The notes below the pieces were generated by a model, which did not search any database, was not told where the DNA came from, and saw nothing but the letters and a program-made list of their open reading frames with translations. This document shows, in pieces, positions 34,910-43,115 of a stretch of 64,000 nucleotides of DNA. This stretch comes from CAZNHL01 sp964572965. Its GTDB lineage: Bacteria; Bacteroidota; Bacteroidia; Cytophagales; UBA9547. Made by a program: the position numbers and the translations under genes. Numbering within the stretch: the first letter of the stretch is position 1; every line of letters begins with the position of its first letter. The stretch is taken from contig CAZNHL010000001.1 of assembly GCA_964572965.1 (NCBI GenBank), positions 62,001-126,000 of the forward strand, in the 5' to 3' direction.

Positions 34910-35263
34910 ATGATCCAGAGAAAAGAAAACTCAACAAATCATATCAATGAGCAGTATTTAAAGGAGAATTGCGGCATAGCTTTTACATTATCAGTAATTG
35001 GCGGGCGCTGGAAAATCAATATACTGTCGTACCTGTTGAATGAAGGTACACTCCGCTACAGTGAATTAAAGCAAAAGCTTAAAGGAATCTCAGAGCGAAT
35101 GCTCATTGCTAAGCTTAAAGAGCTGGAAAGCGACGGGCTTATTAACCGGATTGTGTATCAGCAGGTACCTCCCAAAGTAGAGTATGAACTGACAGAGCAG
35201 GGTCGTTCACTCAAGGACATATTAATTTTGCTGGATCAGTGGGGAGAAAAAAATCTGAAATGA
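34910..35263 (+). CDS. HxlR-family transcriptional regulator
   Basis: This 117-residue winged-helix protein matches HxlR: CGIAFTLSVIGGRWKINILSYL is the signature segment with the conserved redox-active Cys near the N-terminus, followed by GTLRYSELKQKLKGISERML and KVEYELTEQGRSL. ATG 34910 is preferred over the TTG at 34883, which lies in the operator. It probably senses thiol-reactive or quinone stress and controls the divergent doxX-like gene. Confidence 0.9.
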   Translation: MIQRKENSTNHINEQYLKENCGIAFTLSVIGGRWKINILSYLLNEGTLRYSELKQKLKGISERMLIAKLKELESDGLINRIVYQQVPPKVEYELTEQGRSLKDILILLDQWGEKNLK

Positions 35264-35265
35264 AA

Positions 35266-35718
35266 CTAAACCCATAAACGCTTTAACTTCATTCTCAGCA
35301 AAGGATAATCTTTTCCCTGATCATCCTTTGCTGTTCTTTCATAGGTTTCAAAACCAAGCTTGTGGTAAAAAGCGACTGCGGATTTATTCTGTTCATTAAC
35401 ATCTACTTTGTCAGCTTTCAACTCTGACATGGCAAATGACATCAGCTTTTTGCCGAGTCCTTTAGCAAAGTAATCAGGTGACAAAAAAAGCATTTCTATT
35501 TTGTGGTCAGCTACTCCGATAAAGCCAATCACTTTTCCTTCTGTAAGCAGGCAATAAACACCGAGCTCTTTAAAGTCCATTGACTGTACAAGCGCCTTGA
35601 TGGAGATAAAGTCTTCCTTACTCAGAAAATCATGCGTTGCCAGAACAGACTTTTCCCAAACATCAACAAGCTGCTGGTGGTAATTATTTGTATATAGTGA
35701 TATTTGAAACTCTTTCAT
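35266..35718 (-). CDS. GNAT family N-acetyltransferase
   Basis: This 150-residue protein has the GNAT fold: IGFIGVADHKIEMLFLSPDY, then the acetyl-CoA-binding loop AKGLGKKLMSFA, and the final block VDVNEQNKSAVAFYHKLGFE. The substrate is not predictable. It converges with the HxlR-type gene, whose stop is two bases away, and its start lies 3 bp from the stop of the lactonase gene, suggesting an operon with it. Confidence 0.9.
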   Translation of the reverse strand: MKEFQISLYTNNYHQQLVDVWEKSVLATHDFLSKEDFISIKALVQSMDFKELGVYCLLTEGKVIGFIGVADHKIEMLFLSPDYFAKGLGKKLMSFAMSELKADKVDVNEQNKSAVAFYHKLGFETYERTAKDDQGKDYPLLRMKLKRLWV

Positions 35719-35721
35719 TGA

Positions 35722-36843
35722 CTACTTCACTGCTCCAAACACCAGACAAGACGGATTACCAACCTCAATACGCTGACCTGTATCAGTCAATAAACCGGTA
35801 TTCATATCACGTTTGAACACCACAATATTGTCGCTGTTCTGATTGGCTACGAGCAAATAGTTCCCGGTAGGGTCAATGTTAAAGTTGCGTGGTGTTTTGC
35901 CTAATGAAGACTGGCGACCAGTGTAAGTGAGCAGACCATTGACTGCATCTACGGCAAAAACCACGATCTCATTGGCGTCTCCTCTGTTGGATGCATACAG
36001 GAATTTCCCATCAGGAGAAACGTGTATATCTGCCGCGCTTACTTCGCCTTTGAAAGACTGGTCTGTCAGGTGTACGGTTTGCAGTGTCTTTAACTGGCCT
36101 TCATTGTATTCAAATACCGTAACGAACGCACTCAGTTCCTGTATCAGATAGGCATAGCGTCCATTTGGATGAAAAGTAATATGCCTCGGCCCGCTACCGG
36201 GTTTTACAGCCACCGGGTTAACATTACTTTTTATAGGATAATAACCCCGTGTAGTGTCAACCGGGTAAACCATTACCTTGTCAATACCAAGGTCAGGAAC
36301 TAAAAGGAATTTCTCGTCAGGTGAAAGTACTACTTCGTGTACATGGGGAGAGGCCTGTCGCTTGTTGTCAGAACCATGACCTTCATGTACAATCATCTGT
36401 TTGGTAGAATTAAGCGAACCGTCTTTTTTAGCAGAAAAAGCAGTAAAGCTACCGCTAGTGTAGTTTGCCGTGAAAATTCTGCTGCCGGTTTTGCTAATAC
36501 TCACATAACAGGGATGAGCTCCTTCTATATACTGTTTGTTCAAGAGCTGTAAATTGCCTGTTGCTGCATCAAAACTAAAAGCAGCCAGTTCGGCTTTTTC
36601 TTTTTCTTCCTGTACAGCATACACATATTTCTGGTTACTGCTCAGTGCGAGGAATGAAGGATTACTGATAGCAGTTTTACTTTCAAAAGAGCTTTTCCCT
36701 GTCTCAGCGTCAAATTTATAAACATAAATGCCCTCACTCTTACCTCCGGTGTAAGTACCTACCAAAAGGTGAAAAGTGTTTTGTTGAGCCTTTATAAGTA
36801 AGGGCACCCAGAAAAAAGTGAATAGGAAGATTAATCTGTTCAT
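35722..36843 (-). CDS. Secreted 7-bladed lactonase-type beta propeller
   Basis: This 373-residue protein has a signal peptide ending LLIKAQQ, and the lactonase family pattern: LLVGTYTGGKSEGIYVYKFD, SNPSFLALSSNQKYVYAV, SPHVHEVVLSPDEKFL and GPRHITFHPNGRYAYLI. It resembles the YbhE-type 6-phosphogluconolactonase family, but the signal peptide places it in the periplasm or outside, so it is more likely to act on another lactone. It precedes the acetyltransferase gene in the same direction. Confidence 0.88.
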   Translation of the reverse strand: MNRLIFLFTFFWVPLLIKAQQNTFHLLVGTYTGGKSEGIYVYKFDAETGKSSFESKTAISNPSFLALSSNQKYVYAVQEEKEKAELAAFSFDAATGNLQLLNKQYIEGAHPCYVSISKTGSRIFTANYTSGSFTAFSAKKDGSLNSTKQMIVHEGHGSDNKRQASPHVHEVVLSPDEKFLLVPDLGIDKVMVYPVDTTRGYYPIKSNVNPVAVKPGSGPRHITFHPNGRYAYLIQELSAFVTVFEYNEGQLKTLQTVHLTDQSFKGEVSAADIHVSPDGKFLYASNRGDANEIVVFAVDAVNGLLTYTGRQSSLGKTPRNFNIDPTGNYLLVANQNSDNIVVFKRDMNTGLLTDTGQRIEVGNPSCLVFGAVK

Positions 36844-36870
36844 AAATCTTTGAAAGTATAATAGTGTTTA

Positions 36871-37491
36871 CTATTTGAATTTTTGCAGAGCCTTGGCCAT
36901 TGCCAGTGAATCCTTTACCGACATTGAATCAGTAAGCTTAACCAGCAATGTCTTTCCCTTTATTTCCAGCTGGATTTCCGGTGTTTTCAGCACTTGACTC
37001 TGTATACTCATATTGAATTTACTTCTTACCAACTCTTTATTGGTTCCTGTCAGATGAAAATTATCGCTGAATTCCTTGTTGTCCCTGAAATCGATATCCT
37101 GACGCACAAAAAAATCAACCAGCCTGTCTGCACTTGTTTCCGGAGTCATCAGCACATGGCCGAAATCAGTATCAAGTTCTGTAAAACCAAAACTCTGGAC
37201 ATCGCTCAATTCCTCCTTCCTCCCTCTTTCACCAGTTACATTAAAAGATATGACAGCATTAACGATCTTGATGCTTTCTTTCTCCGGATTAAGATGGAAG
37301 ATGTTTATGATCCTGAAATCAAGGTAATGCTGTAGTGGCGCAAAAGACCTGAAATATTCAATCTTCCCAAAAACGTCATCAATCTGATCGCAGTCAATCA
37401 CTTCAACTGTATAATTCTTTGATAAGGCTCCGTATACATCCTGAAAAGTTTCTATCTGATCTTCTTCCAGGTCAAATCCTTCGATATTCAT
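36871..37491 (-). CDS. Hypothetical cytosolic protein, 206 aa
   Basis: I do not recognise this protein. It has no signal peptide or membrane segments, begins with an acidic helix (MNIEGFDLEEDQIETFQDVY) and then shows mixed alpha/beta patterns such as GERGRKEELSDVQSFGFTEL. It lies 27 bp upstream of the lactonase gene on the same strand and may be cotranscribed. Confidence 0.65.
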   Translation of the reverse strand: MNIEGFDLEEDQIETFQDVYGALSKNYTVEVIDCDQIDDVFGKIEYFRSFAPLQHYLDFRIINIFHLNPEKESIKIVNAVISFNVTGERGRKEELSDVQSFGFTELDTDFGHVLMTPETSADRLVDFFVRQDIDFRDNKEFSDNFHLTGTNKELVRSKFNMSIQSQVLKTPEIQLEIKGKTLLVKLTDSMSVKDSLAMAKALQKFK

Positions 37492-37950
37492 AGTAAAAAT
37501 AGCTTTGAGCTAAAATTAAAGTATTAAACCATTTGTTCCTAAGTCTTCGCTGTCATTGTTGGTTACCCTTCTTTTTAGTTTCTACGAATTCTATCCACCC
37601 CTTTATAGTTTCCGGCATTACCTGCTGTTCGATTTTCCCACAATAAGCGGTAAAAGCTTATTGTGGGAAAGTCGAATAGCGGTTGTCGAGTAGTGGTTAG
37701 TAAACATCTTTCACTTAAAGTGAGGGCTTCGGTTTTTAATAACCAGCAAACCTCCAGACCAGCCACCACGAGTAAGCATCAGTTGCAGTGCAGATGATGG
37801 GGACAGCTTCGACAGGCTTAGCTACCAAATTTCGACGAGCCCAATTACCATGGCCATACATAAATAATCAGCATCTTTAACCGCAAACTCTCCGTATACT
37901 TTGAAAGTTTTGCCGTAGCCGGTATTTTTTCACTTATCTATGTCTTTTTT
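37492..37950. other. 459-bp gene-free region upstream of prpD
   Basis: No credible gene is seen; a 64-codon open frame on the minus strand lacks coding features. The stretch holds a 21-bp inverted repeat (37628-37676) and a REP-like fragment near 37800 (CAGCTTCGACAGGCTTAGCT, with TTTCGACGAGC after it). The prp promoter must lie near its right end, where TACTTTG occurs at about 37900, but no full consensus is visible. Confidence 0.6.
37628..37676. repeat. 21-bp inverted repeat
   Basis: Arms 37628-37648 and 37656-37676 match at 20 of 21 positions (core CCCACAATAAGC / GCTTATTGTGGG) around the loop GGTAAAA. No T-tract follows on either side, and it lies far from any stop codon on the plus strand, so it does not look like a simple terminator. 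Confidence 0.85.
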
Positions 37951-39462
37951 ATGAAGTTACATAAAGTAAGGGTATACCCATCCAAAGAGAAATTGGCCAA
38001 AGAAGATCAATTGGCCTGGAAGCTGGCTGCCGTAGCCACAGACAACGTCACAATAAGTGCAGAGGTTGTTGATATGGTCATCAACCGAATTATAGATAAT
38101 GCTTCTGTAGCAGTTGCTTCTCTTAACAGAACTCCCGTTGCCAATGCACGTGCACAGGCACTGGCACACCCACGCAGCCATGGCGGTGCACTTGTATTTG
38201 GCATGCCCAACGACCAACTGTTCCATGCTGAATGGGCTGCCTGGGCAAACTGTACGGCAGTGCGTGAACTGGATTTTCATGATACTTTTCTGGCGGCAGA
38301 CTATTCTCACCCCGGTGACAGCATTCCTGCTGTGCTGGCAGTGGCTCAACAATTGAATAAAAATGGCCTGGAACTCCTCAAAGGCATTGTAGCTTCTTAT
38401 GAAGTGCATGTGGACCTTGTAAAGGCTATTTGCCTCCACGAACATAAAATAGATCACGTAGGACATCTTTGTCCGGCACAGGCTGCGGGCGTAGGTGCTT
38501 TGCTGAGCCTGCCTACTGAGGTGGTTTATCAGGCTATACAGCAGGCCTTGCATGTATCTATCAGCACAAGACAGTCGCGTAAGGGCGAAATCTCAAGCTG
38601 GAAGGCTTATGTACCCGCACATGGCGCTAAACTCGCCATTGAAGCGGTTGACAGGGCCATGCGCGGTGAGAAAAGCCCGTCACCGATCTATGAAGGTGAA
38701 GATTCTGTAATTGCCTGGATCCTGGACGGTCCGGATGCTTCATATGAAATTCCACTGCCCGAGCCAGGTGAAGAGAAAAGAGCTATTCTGGAGACTTATA
38801 CTAAAGAGCACTCCGCAGAATATCAGTCGCAGGCTTTGATTGACCTTGCATTCAGGATGAAACCAAAGGTTGGCAATTTTGCCGATGTGAAAGACGTTTT
38901 AATTGAGACGAGTCACCATACGCATTATGTAATTGGTACAGGTTCTAATGATCCTCAGAAGTTTGACCCGACGGCAAGCCGCGAAACGCTTGATCATTCT
39001 ATCATGTATATTTTTGCTGTAGCGCTTCAAGACGGTGAGTGGCATCATGTACGCAGCTACGAACCTGCAAGAGCACAACGAACTGACACAGTAGAACTCT
39101 GGAAGAAAATCCGTACTGAGGAAAAGCCTAAGTGGACTGAAATGTACCACGCCACTGATCCGGCAAAAAAGGCTTTCGGAGGAAAAGTGGTTATTACCAT
39201 GAAGGATGGTACTGTGATAGAAGATGAACTGGAAAGAGCCAATGCACACCCTGCAGGAGCAAGGCCCTTCAAGCGTGAACAATATATCATGAAGTTTGAT
39301 CAACTGACAGAAGGCATCATTTTCAAAGAAGAGAGAGACCGCTTCCTGGAACTGGTACAACGCTTGCCAGGTCTGACAGCGCATGAAGTACAACAGCTGA
39401 ATATTCAGATAGACCAGAAAGAGTTACTGAATAATAAAGCTGATATGAAGGGGATATTTTAG
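37951..39462 (+). CDS. prpD: 2-methylcitrate dehydratase (MmgE/PrpD family)
   Basis: This 503-residue protein belongs to the MmgE/PrpD family. Marks include LDFHDTFLAADYSHPGDSIP near residues 108-127, CPAQAAGVGALL, ISSWKAYVPAHGAKLA and DHSIMYIFAVALQDGEWHH. PrpD dehydrates 2-methylcitrate to 2-methyl-cis-aconitate in propionate degradation. It is followed by prpB and prpC, which supports the role. Codons are richer in G and C than in neighbouring genes (some lines near 60% GC). No acnD or aconitase gene is present in the cluster. Confidence 0.93.
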   Translation: MKLHKVRVYPSKEKLAKEDQLAWKLAAVATDNVTISAEVVDMVINRIIDNASVAVASLNRTPVANARAQALAHPRSHGGALVFGMPNDQLFHAEWAAWANCTAVRELDFHDTFLAADYSHPGDSIPAVLAVAQQLNKNGLELLKGIVASYEVHVDLVKAICLHEHKIDHVGHLCPAQAAGVGALLSLPTEVVYQAIQQALHVSISTRQSRKGEISSWKAYVPAHGAKLAIEAVDRAMRGEKSPSPIYEGEDSVIAWILDGPDASYEIPLPEPGEEKRAILETYTKEHSAEYQSQALIDLAFRMKPKVGNFADVKDVLIETSHHTHYVIGTGSNDPQKFDPTASRETLDHSIMYIFAVALQDGEWHHVRSYEPARAQRTDTVELWKKIRTEEKPKWTEMYHATDPAKKAFGGKVVITMKDGTVIEDELERANAHPAGARPFKREQYIMKFDQLTEGIIFKEERDRFLELVQRLPGLTAHEVQQLNIQIDQKELLNNKADMKGIF

Positions 39463-39499
39463 TGATTGGTAATTAGGGAATAGTGATTAGGGGATAAAC
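39460..39499 (+). repeat. Short direct repeats after prpD
   Basis: TAGTGATTGGTAATTAGGG is followed by AATAGTGATTAGGGG, two imperfect copies of a TAGTGATT...TTAGGG unit starting at the prpD stop codon. They resemble the stutter repeats seen elsewhere in the window. Confidence 0.5.
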
Positions 39500-39532
39500 A
39501 CACTAACACTTTCATACATAAACACATAAGTC

Positions 39533-40432
39533 ATGATCATCAATAGCACAGACCCTCGAGACAAACGCAAAGTACTCAGAGCAGAGCTAAAGTCTGGGAA
39601 GTTACTACAGTTTCCGGGGGCTTATAATGCGCTGGTGGCTATGCTGATTGAGCAGAAGGGATTTGACGGAGTTTATTGTTCGGGTGCTGTGATTGCCAAC
39701 TCACTTGGGCTGGCTGATGTCGGGCTTACTACACTGACTGAAGTCGGGGCTTTTTCTTCGGCCATTGCCAAAGTAACAAGCCTGCCGACTATTGTAGATA
39801 TTGATACCGGCTTCGGCGAAACGCTGAATGTGGTTCGTACCATACGTGAGCTGGAGTACCTGGGTATTGCTGGTTGTCATATTGAAGATCAGGTAAATCC
39901 AAAACGCTGTGGACATCTTGATAACAAGGAACTGGTTTCAGTTTCTGGTATGGTTCAAAAAATCAATGCTGCCGCAAAAGCGAAACAGGATGATAATTTT
40001 CTATTGATTGCACGGACGGATGCCCGGGCAAGTGAAGGATTGGATAAAGCCATTGAAAGAGCAAAAGCATATGTAGATGCCGGAGCCGAAATGATATTCC
40101 CTGAAGCCATGAATGACGAAAAGGAATTTGAAGCTTTCCGGAAAGCCATAGATGTACCTCTGCTTGCAAACATGACAGAGTTTGGCAAGTCAAAGCTATT
40201 GACTAAAAAGCAACTGGAAAATCTTGGTTATAACCTGATTATCTATCCGGTAAGCACACAACGGCTGGCCATGTTTGCCGTAGAAAAAGGACTGGATAGT
40301 CTGAAATCCTCCGGCAGTCAGGAAAGTTCAGTAGCAGAAATGCAAACCCGTAAAAGACTCTATGAGATACTTGGCTACGAAGACTATAATGACTTCGACC
40401 AGGGAATTTATAATTTTAGTATTGAGTCGTGA
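39533..40432 (+). CDS. prpB: Methylisocitrate lyase
   Basis: This 299-residue enzyme of the isocitrate lyase/PEP mutase superfamily splits 2-methylisocitrate to pyruvate and succinate. The catalytic motif KRCGH is at 124-128 (Cys126), with metal-binding DIDTGFGE at 89-96, IARTDAR and MIFPEAM. The C-terminus (QGIYNFSIES) is partly encoded within a repeat that continues into the prpB-prpC gap. It sits 70 bp after prpD. Confidence 0.94.
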   Translation: MIINSTDPRDKRKVLRAELKSGKLLQFPGAYNALVAMLIEQKGFDGVYCSGAVIANSLGLADVGLTTLTEVGAFSSAIAKVTSLPTIVDIDTGFGETLNVVRTIRELEYLGIAGCHIEDQVNPKRCGHLDNKELVSVSGMVQKINAAAKAKQDDNFLLIARTDARASEGLDKAIERAKAYVDAGAEMIFPEAMNDEKEFEAFRKAIDVPLLANMTEFGKSKLLTKKQLENLGYNLIIYPVSTQRLAMFAVEKGLDSLKSSGSQESSVAEMQTRKRLYEILGYEDYNDFDQGIYNFSIES

Positions 40433-40515
40433 GTCATGAGTAGTGAGTTGCGGGAACTACCAAAGCAAAACTCACCACTATTTCTCAATACTCAATACCC
40501 ACTACTCAATACTAC
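40419..40515 (+). repeat. Imperfect inverted stutter repeat spanning the prpB stop and the prpC leader
   Basis: The left arm (40419-40449) carries serial GAGT units (ATTGAGTCGTGAGTCATGAG...) and the right arm (40469-40513) their reverse complements (ACTC units such as TCTCAATACTCAATACCCAC). Aligned, the arms agree closely at both ends. The arms would form a long imperfect hairpin covering the prpB stop and ending about 6 bp before the prpC ATG. Confidence 0.75.
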
Positions 40516-40520
40516 CCCAT

Positions 40521-41639
40521 ATGGCTGACAAAATCATTGCCCCAAAAGGACTGGAAGGTGTGGTTGTAGACAACTCCGCTATCTCCAAAGTGATGCCCGA
40601 AACCAACTCGCTGGTATATCGCGGTTATGCTGTTCAGGATTTGTGCGAGCATTGTTCATTTGAGGAAGTAGCTTATCTGCTTACTCATGGCGAGCTACCT
40701 GACCTTGCCCAATTGCGCGGTTTCCTTCATAAAGAAAGAAGCCATAGAAATATATCTGCACCACTTAAAACCACCATCAAACTCTTTCCTAAAAAGGCAC
40801 ATCCAATGGACAGCCTTCGTACAGGCGTCAGTTTTTTGGCAATGGAGGATAGCCGGATATGGGAAAGTGATGAAGTAACCAATCAGGATAAATTTCTGTT
40901 TTTATTAGCAAAAATTCCGACCATCATTGCTGCTTGCTATCATCATCATCATGGCTCTATTTTTATCCCTGCAAGGGAAGATTTGAGCATAGCTGCTAAC
41001 TTCTTTCATATGTGTTTTGGCAAAGTTCCAAGTGATGATATTGTGAAAGCATTTGAAGTCTCTCTGATCCTTTATGCTGAACACAGTTTTAATGCTTCAA
41101 CTTTTACTGCCAGGGTTGTTAGTTCTACCAAATCAGACTTGTACAGTGCTGTAGTAGCGGCCATTGGTTCCCTGAAAGGGCCTTTGCATGGAGGAGCCAA
41201 TGAACAGGTAATGCACATGATGCGCGAAATTGGTGATCCGGCCAGGGCCCGTGACTGGATGCTGGATGCCCTGAAAAACAAGAAAAAAGTAATGGGCTTT
41301 GGGCATAGGGTATACCGCAATGGTGACTCTCGGGTACCAACAATGAAGAAATATGCCCAGAAAGTAGCTGAAGCACGCGGAGAACATCGTTGGATGGACA
41401 TGTATGAAATACTTGAACAAACAATGGTAGAGGAAAAAGGTATTTACCCTAACCTGGACTTTCCGGCAGGACCGGCCTACTACATGATGGGTTTTGATAT
41501 AGACATGTTCACTCCAATATTTGTAATGAGCCGTATTACAGGCTGGTGCGCTCATATCATGGAGCAAAATGCTGACAATCGTCTTATCAGGCCACTAAGC
41601 AATTATGTGGGTCAGGCACAAAGGGAAATTAAAAGATAG
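40521..41639 (+). CDS. prpC: 2-methylcitrate synthase (citrate synthase family)
   Basis: This 372-residue citrate-synthase-type enzyme condenses propionyl-CoA with oxaloacetate. Catalytic residues are visible in LKGPLHGGANEQV (His223), MGFGHRVYRNGDSRVPTMK (His262) and YPNLDFPAGPAYY (Asp313). ATG 40521 (MADKIIAPKGLEG) is the start; the frame extends upstream through the hairpin repeat, which has no protein-like character. Position after prpD and prpB makes the methylcitrate role more likely than a housekeeping citrate synthase. It converges with the barrel gene 10 bp away. Confidence 0.93.
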   Translation: MADKIIAPKGLEGVVVDNSAISKVMPETNSLVYRGYAVQDLCEHCSFEEVAYLLTHGELPDLAQLRGFLHKERSHRNISAPLKTTIKLFPKKAHPMDSLRTGVSFLAMEDSRIWESDEVTNQDKFLFLLAKIPTIIAACYHHHHGSIFIPAREDLSIAANFFHMCFGKVPSDDIVKAFEVSLILYAEHSFNASTFTARVVSSTKSDLYSAVVAAIGSLKGPLHGGANEQVMHMMREIGDPARARDWMLDALKNKKKVMGFGHRVYRNGDSRVPTMKKYAQKVAEARGEHRWMDMYEILEQTMVEEKGIYPNLDFPAGPAYYMMGFDIDMFTPIFVMSRITGWCAHIMEQNADNRLIRPLSNYVGQAQREIKR

Positions 41640-41649
41640 CTCCAGCTCC

Positions 41650-42348
41650 TTAATTGAACCCGAAGCCTATACGGAACATAAGCACTGGACAGAAACCGTT
41701 AACAGCAAAGTCCCATGGTGTGCGGATATAATTCCGTATGCGGGGAAGGGTGTCTTCTACGGTTGACTGCCTGAAGGAAGTACCTACATAACCATCAAAA
41801 GTAATGTATTTAACAAACAGCTTCTTCGTTTTACTTAGCTGAACAGAAGCCTGGTAGCCGACTACAAGGTTTGCCATCCAACGTTTTATATATTGGTGTT
41901 CTGGCCCCCTTTTATATTCATAAAAATTTTCTCCGTTTATAGTTTCCGGCTTAAAAGTATATTGCTGGTATTCAATATTGAAGTAAGAGTAATTGGCTCC
42001 TGTCATTACATATAAACCCTTATTCTTTTTGAGAAGAAACAAACGATAGTTTAATTCTATGCCATAGCCGGAGATGTTATCATCTATATTATCGGTTTCG
42101 CTAGCCTGAGCTGTTCTCGCCCAATAACTTTGTTTCAGGTTACCGCCATAAAGCTGTCCTGATACAATAAGCCAGCTTCTGCTTAATCCCAGTTGCTTAT
42201 CCACATCCATACGAAAACCCTGAGCAAGTATGTACTGAGGCGAATGGGAAATAATAAAACCACTGGAAGAATCTCTTTGGGCAACAGCTGCTGAAAACGA
42301 ATACCCATAAAGCAAACAAACAATTAATACTCTCAAACAGTATTTCAT
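41650..42348 (-). CDS. Secreted protein with predicted outer-membrane beta barrel
   Basis: This 232-residue protein has a signal peptide ending AAVAQ. The mature part alternates polar and aromatic residues in strands (YGIELNYRLFLLKK, GLYVMTGANYSYFNIEYQQY) and ends in LMFRIGFGFN, a typical outer-membrane closing strand. No family is recognised. It is the last gene of a probable operon with the two LVIVD-type lipoprotein genes, 34 bp downstream of the second. Confidence 0.72.
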   Translation of the reverse strand: MKYCLRVLIVCLLYGYSFSAAVAQRDSSSGFIISHSPQYILAQGFRMDVDKQLGLSRSWLIVSGQLYGGNLKQSYWARTAQASETDNIDDNISGYGIELNYRLFLLKKNKGLYVMTGANYSYFNIEYQQYTFKPETINGENFYEYKRGPEHQYIKRWMANLVVGYQASVQLSKTKKLFVKYITFDGYVGTSFRQSTVEDTLPRIRNYIRTPWDFAVNGFCPVLMFRIGFGFN

Positions 42349-42382
42349 ATATAAAATGAACCATCCCTTATGAGGTTAGCTC

Positions 42383-43111
42383 TTAATAAAATCTGATAAA
42401 ACTTAATTTTGATAAATTTCTGCCCGAATAATCATACTGATAAAGACCATCTTCGCCGACAACCATCAGCAAATTGTTATATACGATTACGTCATTGGCG
42501 CTAATCTGAAAATGCTCCTCTAGTAATATGTTTGCTGGATTTGTAGCATTGTAAACTTTAAGGCCTTTATCACAAACAAAAAGCCTGTTATTATCAATAC
42601 CGAGACCTTTTGGCTCATACATATCATAAGTGGCAATACGCCGGGGATTGGTCAGATTGCTGATGTCTATTACTTCCATCATGTTTGTGCCCCGTCTACA
42701 CCAGCCGTTATTGGAAGACCTGAGTGTAACATAGGCGTAATTGCCATCTGCCACTACCGGATCACAGCTTACAATATGTAAATACTTGGACAGGAACGAT
42801 GGTCTTGTAGGCTCTGCCAGATTATAAATATACATTCCTGAGCGAGAACCCATCAGAAGTGAATTGTTATATGGAAAAATTGTTTCCATATCGCTGCCAA
42901 CATATTGTTTATTCAGGTATTTAGGCTGACTGGCATTAGTCACATCAAATACAGTAAGGCTGTCTTCTCCGATTGTATACAGGTAATTACCTTTAACTGT
43001 AAAACGTGCAGTAGAGCCTCCAATACCGGTATCGCTGCCTCCTTCCGATTTATGACAGGAAGACAAAGCAACCAGAGATATTAATATCAAAAAAGGAATA
43101 AATTTTTTCAT
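42383..43111 (-). CDS. LVIVD-repeat lipoprotein, C-terminal half of a propeller
   Basis: This 242-residue protein has its own lipoprotein signal (lipobox LSSC, Cys19). The mature part is made of LVIVD-type beta repeats: GNYLYTIGEDSLTVFDVTNASQP, MYIYNLAEPTRPSFLSKY, MEVIDISNLTNPRRIATY and LKVYNATNPANIL. From memory of the family, single-chain homologues carry these repeats after an N-terminal half like the neighbouring gene product, joined by a linker GGS-ARF that is also present here at about residues 31-36. Its gene starts 4 bp after the upstream stop. Function is unknown. Confidence 0.82.
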   Translation of the reverse strand: MKKFIPFLILISLVALSSCHKSEGGSDTGIGGSTARFTVKGNYLYTIGEDSLTVFDVTNASQPKYLNKQYVGSDMETIFPYNNSLLMGSRSGMYIYNLAEPTRPSFLSKYLHIVSCDPVVADGNYAYVTLRSSNNGWCRRGTNMMEVIDISNLTNPRRIATYDMYEPKGLGIDNNRLFVCDKGLKVYNATNPANILLEEHFQISANDVIVYNNLLMVVGEDGLYQYDYSGRNLSKLSFIRFY

Positions 43112-43115
43112 CTGC

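Noticed and set aside
37575..37769. 64-codon open frame on the minus strand in the gap before prpD
   Set aside because: It overlaps the 21-bp inverted repeat, has no recognisable motif or start context, and reads like translated repeat DNA.
40443..40520. Upstream extension of prpC
   Set aside because: The extra 26 codons translate the inverted stutter repeat; the conserved N-terminus starts at ATG 40521.
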